Shown: one piece after another, positions 1 through 8,717 of the stretch
How the letters are laid out: every line of letters begins with the position of its first letter
Numbering within the stretch: position 1 is the first letter of the stretch
NCBI GenBank assembly: GCA_963774405.1
Contig: CAVZEV010000005.1
Span: forward strand, 372,001 to 436,000
Origin: VRUE01 sp963774405
Lineage (GTDB): Bacteria; Actinomycetota; Thermoleophilia; Solirubrobacterales; 70-9
Direction: 5' to 3'
Length of the DNA: 64,000 nucleotides
Notes under the pieces: model-generated
Told to the model about the DNA's origin: nothing
The model's database searches: none
What the model saw: only the letters and a program-made list of their open reading frames with translations
Made by a program: the position numbers and the translations under genes

Positions 1-194
1 TGCTCGCCGACCCCAACGTCTCCCGCCGCCACGCCGAGCTGCGCCGCTCGCCGACGGGCGATTGGACGATCGCCGACCTCGGCTCGACCAACGGCATCAA
101 GGTGAACGGCCGGCGCGTCTCCTCCTCGCGGCTCAGCCCCGGGGACCAGGTGACCGTCGGCACCACGACCTTCCTGTTCGAGATCGAGCAGTGA
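1..194 (+). CDS. FHA domain protein, C-terminal fragment (FhaA-like)
   Basis: Only the last 63 codons lie in the window; the reading frame enters from base 3 and ends in TGA at 192-194. The fragment is the C-terminal half of a forkhead-associated domain: it shows the SRRHAEL core and the DLGSTNGIKVNG loop that bind phosphothreonine peptides. In Actinobacteria the gene before FhaB/PstP is usually FhaA (DUF3662 plus C-terminal FHA), a substrate of PknB-type kinases in cell-wall control. Position and domain location fit that, but the DUF3662 part is outside the window, so the name is inference. Confidence 0.8.
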   Translation, partial: LADPNVSRRHAELRRSPTGDWTIADLGSTNGIKVNGRRVSSSRLSPGDQVTVGTTTFLFEIEQ

Positions 195-207
195 GCGTCC
201 AGATCTA

Positions 208-684
208 GTGGACTACGCCCCGATCTCCGTCTTCCTCAAGTTCGGCTTCCTCGCCGTCCTCTACCTCTTCCTGCTCTGGATCGCCCGCAGTGCGCTCAAG
301 GACCTGCGCCGCACGACCTCGCCCGCCCCCGACGCCACCGGCTTTCACCAGGTTCCCGGCGGCCTCTCCCCGCAATCCGCCGGCGGCGATGCCTGGCTGG
401 TGGCCGAACGCGGCGGCGGCCTCGATCCCGGCGAGCGCTTCGACCTGATCGGCGGCCTCTCGATCGGCCGCTCGGCCGAGGCCGACGTGCGGATCGACGA
501 CCGCTACGCCTCCGGCGTGCACGCCAGGATCTTCAGCCGTGACCGGCACACCTTCGTGGAGGACATGAACTCGACCAACGGCACCCTGCTCAACGACGCG
601 ACCCTGAACGGGGAGGCGGAGCTGATCGACGGCGACATCGTGCGGATCGGCGACACCGAGTTCAGGTACGAGGCCTCGGGATAG
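208..684 (+). CDS. Membrane-anchored FHA domain protein (FhaB/FipA-like)
   Basis: 158 aa from a GTG start 13 bases after the preceding stop. Residues about 8-28 form one membrane helix, a polar linker follows, and residues about 83-155 form an FHA domain with SIGRSAEADVRI, the SGVHARI core and MNSTNGTLLND. FHA domains dock phosphothreonine peptides, so this protein should bring a kinase substrate to the membrane. It sits two bases before the PP2C phosphatase gene, the usual FhaB position in the actinobacterial pstP-pknB cluster. An overlapping minus-strand open frame is a GC-rich shadow. Confidence 0.9.
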   Translation: MDYAPISVFLKFGFLAVLYLFLLWIARSALKDLRRTTSPAPDATGFHQVPGGLSPQSAGGDAWLVAERGGGLDPGERFDLIGGLSIGRSAEADVRIDDRYASGVHARIFSRDRHTFVEDMNSTNGTLLNDATLNGEAELIDGDIVRIGDTEFRYEASG

Positions 685-686
685 GC

Positions 687-1865
687 ATGCTGCGGATCGA
701 CGACCAGGCCTTTCGCACCGACACGGGGCGCCAGCGCAGCGCCAACGAGGACTCCTTCTTCGTGCGGGCGCCGATCTTCGTCGTCGCCGACGGCATGGGC
801 GGCGCCCAGGCCGGCGAGGTCGCCTCGAAAGCCGCCGCCGACGCCTTCGATGTCGACCTGCCCGAGGGGCCGCCCGAGCAGGTCCTGCGCGAGACGATCG
901 TCGCCGCCAACCGCCGCATCCATGAGCTCGCCCGGGCGGACCCCTCGCGGGCGGGCATGGGCACGACCCTGACCGCGGCGATCGTCGACGCCGCCGGCGA
1001 AGAGGTGGCGATCGGCCACGTCGGTGACAGCCGCGCATACCGGCTGCGCGCGGGCAAGCTCGAGCAGCTGACCCGCGATCACTCGCTGGTCGAGGAGATG
1101 CGGCGCAAGGGCCAGATCACCGACGCCCAAGCCGAGGACCACCCGCAGCGCTCGATCATCACCCGCGCCCTCGGCCCCGAGCCGGACGTGGAGCCGGACC
1201 TGCAGACGGTGGCGGCCGTCGCGGGCGACGTCTTCCTGATCTGCTCGGACGGGCTGACCACGATGCTGGGCGAGGAGCAGATCGCCAAGCTGCTCGCCGG
1301 CGCCGGCTCGATGAGCGCCGCGGTCCGGGCCCTGGTCGACGAAGCCAACCGGGCGGGCGGTCGCGACAACATCACCGCCCTCGCCTTCCGCCTCGAAGAC
1401 GCCGCGGCGCCGCAGCAGAGCCACGAGGACGCGACCCTGATCGGCAGCACGGCTGCCGAGGCCGGGCTGACCACGACCGAGGTGCGCCGCCGTGCCGCCG
1501 CCGCGGCTGCTCGCGACCGCCGCGAGCAGCTCGCCGCCAAGGGCCCGCGCAGGGGCCTGCGCCGGGCGCTCAAGCTGCTCGCCGTCGTGGCCGTGCTCGC
1601 CGCCCTCGCCTTCGGCGCCTGGTACGGCAACCGCCAGGTCTGGTTCCTCGGCACCGACGACGGCGGCCGCGTCTCCCTCTACCGCGGCATGCCCTACGAA
1701 CTGCCCTTCGGCATCAAGCTCTACGAAGAGCGCTACGCCGCCCCGATCCAGACCTCCTCGCTGCCGTCGCGGCGCCAGGACGCGGTCACCGGACATGACC
1801 TGCGCTCGCGCGACGACGCCGTCTCGCTGCTCGAAGAAATCGAAAAGTCGCAAGGAGTCAAGTGA
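687..1865 (+). CDS. pstP: PP2C-family Ser/Thr protein phosphatase (PstP-like)
   Basis: 392 aa. Residues 1-240 are a PPM/PP2C metal-dependent phosphatase with the family motifs ADGMGG (Asp35, metal site), GHVGDSRAYRL, CSDGLT and GGRDNITAL. A basic linker leads to one membrane helix at about 295-313 and a roughly 75-residue extracytoplasmic tail. PstP removes phosphate from PknA/PknB-type kinases and their substrates. The ATG start follows the FHA gene by two bases and the stop overlaps the next GTG (GTGA), so translation is probably coupled. Glu codons are almost all GAG in the catalytic part and GAA in the tail. Confidence 0.95.
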   Translation: MLRIDDQAFRTDTGRQRSANEDSFFVRAPIFVVADGMGGAQAGEVASKAAADAFDVDLPEGPPEQVLRETIVAANRRIHELARADPSRAGMGTTLTAAIVDAAGEEVAIGHVGDSRAYRLRAGKLEQLTRDHSLVEEMRRKGQITDAQAEDHPQRSIITRALGPEPDVEPDLQTVAAVAGDVFLICSDGLTTMLGEEQIAKLLAGAGSMSAAVRALVDEANRAGGRDNITALAFRLEDAAAPQQSHEDATLIGSTAAEAGLTTTEVRRRAAAAAARDRREQLAAKGPRRGLRRALKLLAVVAVLAALAFGAWYGNRQVWFLGTDDGGRVSLYRGMPYELPFGIKLYEERYAAPIQTSSLPSRRQDAVTGHDLRSRDDAVSLLEEIEKSQGVK

Positions 1866-3163
1866 GCGCTCGCAACCGGGAGCTGATGGCTCTGGTCCCG
1901 GTCGCGCTCCTCCTCACCGCCGGCTTCGCCGCGGTCTTCGCCCAGGAGAACGCACAGCTCGACAACCTCAGCCTCACCTACGGCGCCTACTTCTTCGCCG
2001 TCTGCCTCGCCACCCACATCTACCTGCGCGTACGGCTGCCCAACGCCGACCCCTACCTCTTCCCGATGGCGGCGCTGCTGATGGCCTTCGGCCTGGTCAT
2101 GGTCTACCGGATCGACGCCGGCCTGGCCCGCGACCAGGCCAACTGGTTCGTCCTCGGCCTCGTCCTCTTCGCGGCGACGATCCACTTCCTGCGCGACTAC
2201 GACGTGCTCGAGCGCTACCGCTACACGATCGCCGTGGTCGGACTGCTGCTCCTGCTGGCCCCGCGCCTGCCGGGAATCGGCCAGCAGGTCAACGGTGCCT
2301 ACCTCGGGGTCAAGATCGGCCCGCTCGCCTTCCAGCCGGCCGAGTTCTCGAAGATCTGCCTGGTCGTCTTCCTCGCCAGCTACCTGCGCGAGCACCGCGA
2401 GGTACTGATCGTCGGCGCCCGCCGCGTGCTCGGCGTCACCCTGCCGCCGCTCAAGCACTTCGGCCCGATGCTGGTCGTCTGGGGCGCCTCGATGTTCATG
2501 CTCGTCTTCATCCGCGACCTCGGCAGCTCGCTGATGTTCTTCGCCGCCTTCCTCGCCCTGCTCTACGTCGCCACCGGCCGCTTCTCCTTCGTCGTGATTG
2601 GCATGGCGATGTTCCTCGTCGGCGCCTGGTTCTTCGCCACCACCGTGCCGCACGTGCACGACCGGGTCGAAATCTGGCTCAATCCGTACGCGCACGCGCA
2701 GACCACCGGCTACCAGATCCTGCAATCGCTCTTCGCCCAGGCCGACGGCGGGCTGTTCGGCAAAGGCTTCGCCCAGGCGCTGATCGTGATTCCCGGCAGC
2801 AACCCGCCCGAAGCGCTGCTGCCGGCCGCCCAGACCGACACGATCTACTCGCTGATCGTCAACGAGCTCGGCCTCTTCGGCGCCTGCGCGGTGATCCTCA
2901 CCTACCTGCTGATCACCGCCCGCGGCTTCAAGATCGCCCTGCTCGCCGACGACGGTTTCTCGAAGCTGCTCGCCACCGGCCTCACCGCGGTCTTCGCGAT
3001 CCAGGCCTTCGTCATCGTCGGCGGCGTCACCCGGGTGATCCCACTGACCGGCGTCACCCTGCCCTTCATCAGCTACGGCGGCAGCTCGATCGTCGCCAAC
3101 TTCGTCCTCCTGGCGCTGCTGTTGCTGGTCTCTGACCGAGCGCGACGGGAGGCAGGGGCTTGA
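1862..3163 (+). CDS. SEDS-family peptidoglycan glycosyltransferase (FtsW/RodA)
   Basis: 433 aa, about ten to eleven hydrophobic helices. SEDS landmarks are present: KIGPLAFQPAEFSKI, the RDLGSSLMFF segment, TDTIYSLIVNELGLFG and TGVTLPFISYGGSS. SEDS proteins polymerise lipid II glycan strands in the membrane, working with a class B PBP. The start GTG overlaps the pstP stop and its own TGA overlaps the TTG of the PBP gene, tying the glycosyltransferase to its likely transpeptidase partner. Context (pstP upstream, pbpA and pknB downstream) matches the actinobacterial rodA position, but FtsW cannot be excluded from sequence alone. Confidence 0.93.
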   Translation: MSARNRELMALVPVALLLTAGFAAVFAQENAQLDNLSLTYGAYFFAVCLATHIYLRVRLPNADPYLFPMAALLMAFGLVMVYRIDAGLARDQANWFVLGLVLFAATIHFLRDYDVLERYRYTIAVVGLLLLLAPRLPGIGQQVNGAYLGVKIGPLAFQPAEFSKICLVVFLASYLREHREVLIVGARRVLGVTLPPLKHFGPMLVVWGASMFMLVFIRDLGSSLMFFAAFLALLYVATGRFSFVVIGMAMFLVGAWFFATTVPHVHDRVEIWLNPYAHAQTTGYQILQSLFAQADGGLFGKGFAQALIVIPGSNPPEALLPAAQTDTIYSLIVNELGLFGACAVILTYLLITARGFKIALLADDGFSKLLATGLTAVFAIQAFVIVGGVTRVIPLTGVTLPFISYGGSSIVANFVLLALLLLVSDRARREAGA

Positions 3164-4623
3164 ACCGACAGATCGTCAAGCTCTTCGGCCTCATCGTCGT
3201 CCTCTTTGCCGTGCTGATCGGCTTCACCTCCTACTGGTCGGTCTTCGACGCCAAGGCGCTGCGCGAAAAGAGCGCCAACAAGCGACCGCTGCTCGAGCAG
3301 CAGCAGATCCGCCGCGGCCGCATCCTCGCCGCCGACGGCACCGTGATCGCCAAGTCGGTGGCGAAGGGGCACGGCTCGGCCAAGCGCTACGTGCGGCGCT
3401 ACCCGCAGGGGCGGCTCTACGGCCACCCGATCGGCTACAGCTTCGTCCAGTACGGCGACAGCGAGTTCGAGCGCTTCCACAACGACGAACTCATCGGCAA
3501 CGAATCCGAATTCGGCTCGATCCTCGATCAGCTGAGCGGCCGCGACCAGCAGGGCAACGACATCGTCACCAACCTCGACCCGGCGGCCCAGGCGACCGCC
3601 CTGGCCGACCTCGAAGCAGCGGGCTACGGTGCCGTCGTCGCGATCGAGCCGCAGAGCGGGAGGATCGAGGTGATGGCCTCGAATCCACCCTATGACCCCA
3701 ACCGCGTGCCCTACGAGTTCTCCAAGCTGAGCACCAACGAAATCGAAAGGCCGCTCTTCGACCGCGCCACCCAGGGCCAGTACCCGCCGGGCTCGACCTT
3801 CAAGGTGGTGACCGCCGCCGCCGGCCTGGAAAGCGGCACGATCACGCCGCAGACGCAGATCGACGCGCCGGGCAGCCTCGAAGTCGAAGGCACGCCGCTG
3901 CAAAACGACTTCAACGAGAGCTTTCCGGGCACGACCCTCGACACCGCCCTGACCAACTCGGTCAACACCTGGTTCGGCCAGCTCGGCCAGCGCCTCGGCG
4001 AGGACACCCTGTTCGAATACATGGAAAAGTTCGGCTTCAACTCGACGCCCGCGATAGACCTCCCCTCCGGCGAGGTCTACAAGAGCGGCGTCTTCGACTC
4101 GGAAACGAATGAATTCCTCGGTCCCAACGACCCGGTCGACCTCGCCCGGGTCGCGATCGGTCAGGAGCGGCTGGTGGCGACGCCGCTGCAGATGGCGCAG
4201 GTCGCGGCCGCGGTCGCCAACAAGGGCAAGGAGATGAAGCCGCAGATCTGGAGCCGCGTGGTCGATCCGGACGGGCGGGTTACGAAGCGGATGGAACCCT
4301 CCCAGTACAGTCGGCCGATCAGCGCCAAGACCGCCGAAGAGCTGACCACGGCGATGGAAGGGGTGGTCAGCGAAGGGACCGGCACCAACGCGAGGATCGA
4401 AGGGGTTCCCGTCGCGGGCAAGACCGGCACCGCGGAAACCCCGGGCAACGAAGCCTGCGGTGGCGGTGAAGCCGAGAATCAGGCCTGGTTCATAGGCTTC
4501 GCCCCGGCCAATGACCCCAAGATCGCGATCGCGGCAACGGTCGAGTGCACGGAACAGTTCGGCAATGACGTCGCCGCGCCGATCTTCCGCGACGTCGCGG
4601 AAACGATCCTCAACGGTGAATAG
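3160..4623 (+). CDS. pbpA: Class B penicillin-binding protein (PbpA-like D,D-transpeptidase)
   Basis: 487 aa from a TTG overlapping the SEDS stop. One N-terminal membrane helix (about 7-25) anchors a short PBP-dimer region (RRGRILAADGTVIA) and a transpeptidase domain. The three active-site motifs are all visible: STFK with catalytic Ser212, SVN at 267-269 and KTG at 421-423 (VAGKTGTAE). It cross-links peptidoglycan outside the membrane with the SEDS protein encoded just upstream. The gene has no extra C-terminal domain; PASTA repeats are on the neighbouring kinase instead. Glu codons are GAA-rich, unlike cytoplasmic neighbours. Confidence 0.95.
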   Translation: MNRQIVKLFGLIVVLFAVLIGFTSYWSVFDAKALREKSANKRPLLEQQQIRRGRILAADGTVIAKSVAKGHGSAKRYVRRYPQGRLYGHPIGYSFVQYGDSEFERFHNDELIGNESEFGSILDQLSGRDQQGNDIVTNLDPAAQATALADLEAAGYGAVVAIEPQSGRIEVMASNPPYDPNRVPYEFSKLSTNEIERPLFDRATQGQYPPGSTFKVVTAAAGLESGTITPQTQIDAPGSLEVEGTPLQNDFNESFPGTTLDTALTNSVNTWFGQLGQRLGEDTLFEYMEKFGFNSTPAIDLPSGEVYKSGVFDSETNEFLGPNDPVDLARVAIGQERLVATPLQMAQVAAAVANKGKEMKPQIWSRVVDPDGRVTKRMEPSQYSRPISAKTAEELTTAMEGVVSEGTGTNARIEGVPVAGKTGTAETPGNEACGGGEAENQAWFIGFAPANDPKIAIAATVECTEQFGNDVAAPIFRDVAETILNGE

Positions 4624-4649
4624 CGAGTGAAACGAGAAAGGCGTGAAGC

Positions 4650-6533
4650 GTGGCTGAGGTAACAAAGGGGTCAGTGGTCGACGATCGCTACACCGTTCTG
4701 GAGCGGATCGGCTCGGGTGGCATGGCCGACGTCTGGCTGGCCGACGACAACCACCTTCAGCGTCAGGTGGCGCTCAAGGTCCTGCACGCGCGCTTCGCCC
4801 AGGACAGGGAGTTCGTCGAGCGCTTCCGCCGCGAGGCCGAGGCGGCTGCCGGGCTGCAGCACCCCAACATCGTCGCCGTCTTCGACCGCGGTGAGTTCGA
4901 AGGCAACTACTACATCGCGATGCAGTACCTGGAGGGGCGCACGCTGAAGCAGCTGATCGATACGGGCCTCTCGCCCGAGCAGGCCGCCGGGCTGATCCGG
5001 CAGGTGCTCGAGGGGGCTCGCTTCGCCCACCGTCACGGCGTCGTCCACCGTGACCTGAAGCCGCAGAACGTGATCGTCGACGCCGAGGGCAAGGCCACCG
5101 TGACCGACTTCGGCATCGCCCAGGCCGGGGTCTCGGAGATCACCCAGGCGGGCTCGGTGCTGGGCACGCCGCACTACCTCTCGCCCGAGCAGGCCCAGGG
5201 CTTCGACGTCACCGCCGTCTCCGATCTCTACTCGATCGGCGTGATGCTCTACGAGGCGCTGACCCGGCGGGTTCCCTTCGAGGCCGACTCCGCCGTGGCG
5301 ATCGCGATGAAACAGGTCTCCCAACCGCCGCAACGGCCGAGCTCGATCAACCCCGCCGTCTCCCCGGCGCTCGACGCCGTGGTGATGCGGGCGCTGGAGA
5401 AGGAGCCGGGCCAGCGCTTCCAGAGCGCCGACGCATTCATCGCGGCGATCGACGCGGCGCTCAAGGACCCCGGCGGTGGGGCCGGCAGCACCGCCGCCTT
5501 CGCCCCGCTGCCGCCGGTGGTCGCGGTGCCCGAGGAGCCGGTCGCCGAGGGGACCGATCCCGAGGACAAGCGCAAGCGGCGCATCTGGGCCCTGGTCGCC
5601 GTGGCGGTCTTGATCGGCCTTCTGGTCGGCTTCGCCCTCACTCGCGACACGACGACCAAGGTTCCAGACGTCACCGGCAACCCGCTCAACACGGCGATCG
5701 CGCTGCTGCAGCAAAACGGCTTCAGCGTCGGCAACGTCGAGCGGGTCGAACGGGAAGCCCCGGCCAACGAAGTGCTGGAGCAGGACCCGGCCGCGGCGCC
5801 ACCGGCCGACCAGGCCTCCGAAGACTGCAGCTTCCTCAGCTTCTTCTGCTCGAAGCCGAAGGTGACGCTGACGGTGAGCTCGGGCCCCGGCAGCGCCAAG
5901 GTACCGTCGACCGCGGGCCTGAGCCAGGCGGCCGCCGAAGAAAAGCTCGAGCAGGCGGGCTTCAAGGCGAAGCGCGAAGCGGTCCACTCCAAGGACGTCG
6001 AAGAAGGCCTGGTGCTCAAGTCCGAACCGTCCGGCGGGCAGACCGCGACCAAGGGGAGCACGGTGGTGCTGAAGGTCTCCAGCGGCCCGAAGCTGGCCAA
6101 GGTGCCGGTCCTGGTCGGCGCCCAGCGCTCGCTGGCGGTGCAGCAGATTCGCGGCCGCGGCTTCACCCCCTCGGTCGAAGAAGTCGAAAGCAAGCAGCCG
6201 CAGGGGCAGGTGATCCGCCAGGCGCCCAGCGCCGGCTCGCAGCTGCCGCCGGGCTCGACCGTCTCGATCACGGTCTCCAAGGGCGAAGAAAAGGCGACGG
6301 TGCCGAGCGTGATCGGCAAGGAACGCGCCGAAGCGGTGGAAGCGGTGCGGGCGGCGGGCCTCAAACCGGCCGTGCAGGAACAGGAAACCGAAGTGCCCTC
6401 GCAGGTCGGCCGCGTCACCGACCAGTTCCCGCCGCCCAAGTCCGAAGTGGAACCGGGAAGCACCGTGACCCTGATCGTCGGCAAGGCCGCGGTCGGCGCT
6501 GCCGAAACCGAAGCCGAAGAAAAAACGGGATGA
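4650..6533 (+). CDS. pknB: PASTA-domain Ser/Thr protein kinase (PknB-like)
   Basis: 627 aa from GTG. The kinase domain spans about 12-270 with ATP-binding Lys43, the HRDLKPQN loop (catalytic Asp135) and DFG (Asp153). A juxtamembrane segment leads to one helix at about 311-331, then four PASTA units begin near KVPDVTG, KVPSTAG, KVPVLVG and TVPSVIG. PASTA repeats sense muropeptides or lipid II, and PknB controls wall synthesis through FHA partners like those upstream. A Cys-containing insert (SEDCSFLSFFC) lies between the first two PASTA units. Glu codons are 22 GAG to 1 GAA before the helix and 3 GAG to 27 GAA after it. Confidence 0.97.
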   Translation: MAEVTKGSVVDDRYTVLERIGSGGMADVWLADDNHLQRQVALKVLHARFAQDREFVERFRREAEAAAGLQHPNIVAVFDRGEFEGNYYIAMQYLEGRTLKQLIDTGLSPEQAAGLIRQVLEGARFAHRHGVVHRDLKPQNVIVDAEGKATVTDFGIAQAGVSEITQAGSVLGTPHYLSPEQAQGFDVTAVSDLYSIGVMLYEALTRRVPFEADSAVAIAMKQVSQPPQRPSSINPAVSPALDAVVMRALEKEPGQRFQSADAFIAAIDAALKDPGGGAGSTAAFAPLPPVVAVPEEPVAEGTDPEDKRKRRIWALVAVAVLIGLLVGFALTRDTTTKVPDVTGNPLNTAIALLQQNGFSVGNVERVEREAPANEVLEQDPAAAPPADQASEDCSFLSFFCSKPKVTLTVSSGPGSAKVPSTAGLSQAAAEEKLEQAGFKAKREAVHSKDVEEGLVLKSEPSGGQTATKGSTVVLKVSSGPKLAKVPVLVGAQRSLAVQQIRGRGFTPSVEEVESKQPQGQVIRQAPSAGSQLPPGSTVSITVSKGEEKATVPSVIGKERAEAVEAVRAAGLKPAVQEQETEVPSQVGRVTDQFPPPKSEVEPGSTVTLIVGKAAVGAAETEAEEKTG

Positions 6534-7498
6534 GGGTCGCGGTCCTCAGCGGCGGCCGCTCCTCCGAGCACGACGTCTCGCTGCGCTCGGGCGAGGCGGT
6601 GGCGCGCGGCCTGGAGGAGGCGGGCCACGAGGCGCTGCGGGTGACGATCTCGCGCGAGGGCGCCTGGAGCCATGAGGGCGCGGGCCTCGAGCTGGTCCCC
6701 GGCGAGGGCCTGCTGAGCGCCGACGCCGCCTTCCCGGCCCTGCACGGCCCCTTCGGCGAGGACGGCAGCGTGCAGGGCCTGCTCGAGTGGCTCGACGTTC
6801 CCTACGTCGGCTCCGACGTGCTCGCCTCGGCCGCCTGCATGGACAAGCTGACCCTGAAGCGCCTCTTCGCCCAGGCGGGGATCCCCCAGGTGGATTTCGT
6901 CGACGCGGGCGAGCCGGGCTGGCGCGAGCGCTGCGAGCGGCTGGGGTCGCCGCTCTGGGTCAAGCCCTCGCGGCTCGGCTCCAGCGTCGGCATCAGCAGG
7001 GTCGCCGGTGTCGACGAGGAGCTGGACGCCGCGGTCGAGCTGGCCCGGCGCCACGACCCGCGGGTGATCGTCGAGGCTCCGGCCGCGGGCCGCGAGGTCG
7101 AGTGCTCGCTGCTCGGCAACGAGGACGTGGACGCCTCGCAGCCCGGCGAGGTCGTCGCCGACGGCGAGTGGTACGACTATGAGAACAAGTACCGCGAGGG
7201 CGGCATGGAGCTGGTCGTCCCGGCCCCGATCCCGGCCGAGCAGATCGCCGAGGTACGTGAGCTGGCGATCAGGGCCTTCCACCTCGGCGGCTGCTCCGGC
7301 CTCGCCCGCTGCGACTTCTTCGTCGAGCCCGACGGCACCGTCCTCGTCAACGAGATCAACACCATGCCCGGCTTCACCGAGACCAGCGTCTACGCCAAGC
7401 TCTGGCAGGCCTCGGGGCTCGAGTACCCGGCCCTCTGCGACCGCCTCGTGCAGCTCGCGATCGAGCGCCACCAGCGCGCCCGCTCCTACGAGTTCTGA
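6530..7498 (+). CDS. ddl: D-alanine--D-alanine ligase
   Basis: 322 aa, ATG overlapping the kinase stop (ATGA). ATP-grasp ligase that joins two D-Ala residues for the peptidoglycan stem peptide, in the cytoplasm. Visible motifs include an N-terminal SGGRSSEHDVSLRSG, the FGEDGSVQGLLE segment, the ATP/Mg region VKPSRLGSSVGISR and the C-terminal NEINTMPGFTETS. Length is normal for the family. Linking ddl to the pknB operon puts precursor supply under the same transcript as growth signalling. Codons are GAG-only for Glu, as in other cytoplasmic genes here. Confidence 0.95.
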   Translation: MRVAVLSGGRSSEHDVSLRSGEAVARGLEEAGHEALRVTISREGAWSHEGAGLELVPGEGLLSADAAFPALHGPFGEDGSVQGLLEWLDVPYVGSDVLASAACMDKLTLKRLFAQAGIPQVDFVDAGEPGWRERCERLGSPLWVKPSRLGSSVGISRVAGVDEELDAAVELARRHDPRVIVEAPAAGREVECSLLGNEDVDASQPGEVVADGEWYDYENKYREGGMELVVPAPIPAEQIAEVRELAIRAFHLGGCSGLARCDFFVEPDGTVLVNEINTMPGFTETSVYAKLWQASGLEYPALCDRLVQLAIERHQRARSYEF

Positions 7499-7526
7499 AT
7501 CGGCAGCTCCCGCTGTCGTACCAGCG

Positions 7527-8717
7527 TCAATTCGATCGGCAGGGCCCCGTGCCAAGCACGGCGGCCAGGGACCGGGCTTCCCCGATGTTGTCGAAGCCGC
7601 CGGAGATTTGAGCTCCGGTCCGTCCGTCGATCCCGTCCGGGTTCTCGGCGAAGTTGATGATCGGCCGCGTCCTCACCTCACCATCGAGGATGACGGCGAG
7701 GTGACAGGAAAGTTCTTCGGCCGCCGAAGATGTCACCGGCCCCAGGGCTCCGGAACGACCGCATTGGGCGATTTCGCGGGTGACCCGGCGGAAAGCGGTC
7801 CGCCCCTTTTTGGTGAAGCCAAAGATGACATCCGGCGCACCGACTTCGTCGGTTTCCTGCCTGGGATCGACGATGTCGCTGTCGGTCACCGCCGGCCGGT
7901 CGCGGAGCGCGAACCAGCCGGGCTCGGCGGCGGCGATCAGCTCCCCAGTCTCGCTGGATGGCTGTTCGGTGACGATCGCGATGCCGACCGGGACCTCGAG
8001 GACGATGTTGTTGCCTCCTCGCCGTCGCAGTTCCGCTCTCTCGGAGACCGGACCGGCGATCAAGCGGTGGGCTGGTGTGCGGTCGAACATGTAGAAGCGC
8101 GGCGTCTGGACGGCGCACGCCGCGCAATGTCGCCGCGGCGCCAGCTTGGACGCCAGGCGGACCGCGCCGTAGGCGCCCGGAAAGGCACCGGCGAAGATCA
8201 ACCGTCTCTCAGCGCTGCTGTGGACGCCCCGCCCCGCCGTCTTCCATTCGTGTTCAGCCCTGACCAGGGCCCCAGCCTGCGGCTGCTTGCCCGGATGCCC
8301 GCCGATCGCTCGCTCAGGCCCGATCAGATCCGTCTCCCACTGATAAAAGCCGACCCGACCCGGGACGGCGAGTCGCTGAGCCAGCCGGTCGACCGCATCG
8401 CTATTTCGCTGCCCCGGCAATACGACACGGATCTGTCGCAGTCCTTCCGCGTCGACCTCGGCCGCCGCGATCCCGATCCTCTGCAGTCGCTCGCAAAGAA
8501 TTGCCGCCGCTCTCGTGCGCGTGCCGGCCGAGACCTTCTGCTCACCCCGCCGCAGCAGGTACACAAGTTCAAATGAAGGGACAGATGTCTCGGCTTTGAG
8601 CGGGCAGGCCAACGCGGGGCTGGCCGCCCCGCCAGGCGAGCCAAGCGCCAGTGCACCAGTGACGATCAGAGCGAATGCGAACGTGGAGCGAAGCGCGCGC
8701 TTGGAAGCCCGACTCAT
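7527..8717 (-). CDS. Secreted SecD P1-head-like protein without the SecDF membrane bundle
   Basis: 396 aa. A signal peptide occupies about residues 1-35. The rest resembles the extracytoplasmic P1 head of SecD: an ELVYLL start, repeated YQWETD/FYMFDR-type strands, a FGFTKKGRTAFRRVT segment, and a SecD-like C-terminus with GRTGAQISGGF followed by EARSLAAVL. The six-helix translocase core that should follow SecD P1 is absent; the protein ends 24 residues later. Its ATG overlaps the stop of the upstream kinase gene (ATGA), so the two are probably made together. It may be a free periplasmic chaperone-like head or a ligand sensor; both are inference. Confidence 0.6.
   Translation of the reverse strand: MSRASKRALRSTFAFALIVTGALALGSPGGAASPALACPLKAETSVPSFELVYLLRRGEQKVSAGTRTRAAAILCERLQRIGIAAAEVDAEGLRQIRVVLPGQRNSDAVDRLAQRLAVPGRVGFYQWETDLIGPERAIGGHPGKQPQAGALVRAEHEWKTAGRGVHSSAERRLIFAGAFPGAYGAVRLASKLAPRRHCAACAVQTPRFYMFDRTPAHRLIAGPVSERAELRRRGGNNIVLEVPVGIAIVTEQPSSETGELIAAAEPGWFALRDRPAVTDSDIVDPRQETDEVGAPDVIFGFTKKGRTAFRRVTREIAQCGRSGALGPVTSSAAEELSCHLAVILDGEVRTRPIINFAENPDGIDGRTGAQISGGFDNIGEARSLAAVLGTGPCRSN

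Noticed and set aside
1492..3135. 547-codon plus-strand frame across pstP and the SEDS gene
   Set aside because: Arg/Pro/Ala-rich shadow in a second frame of two well-supported genes.
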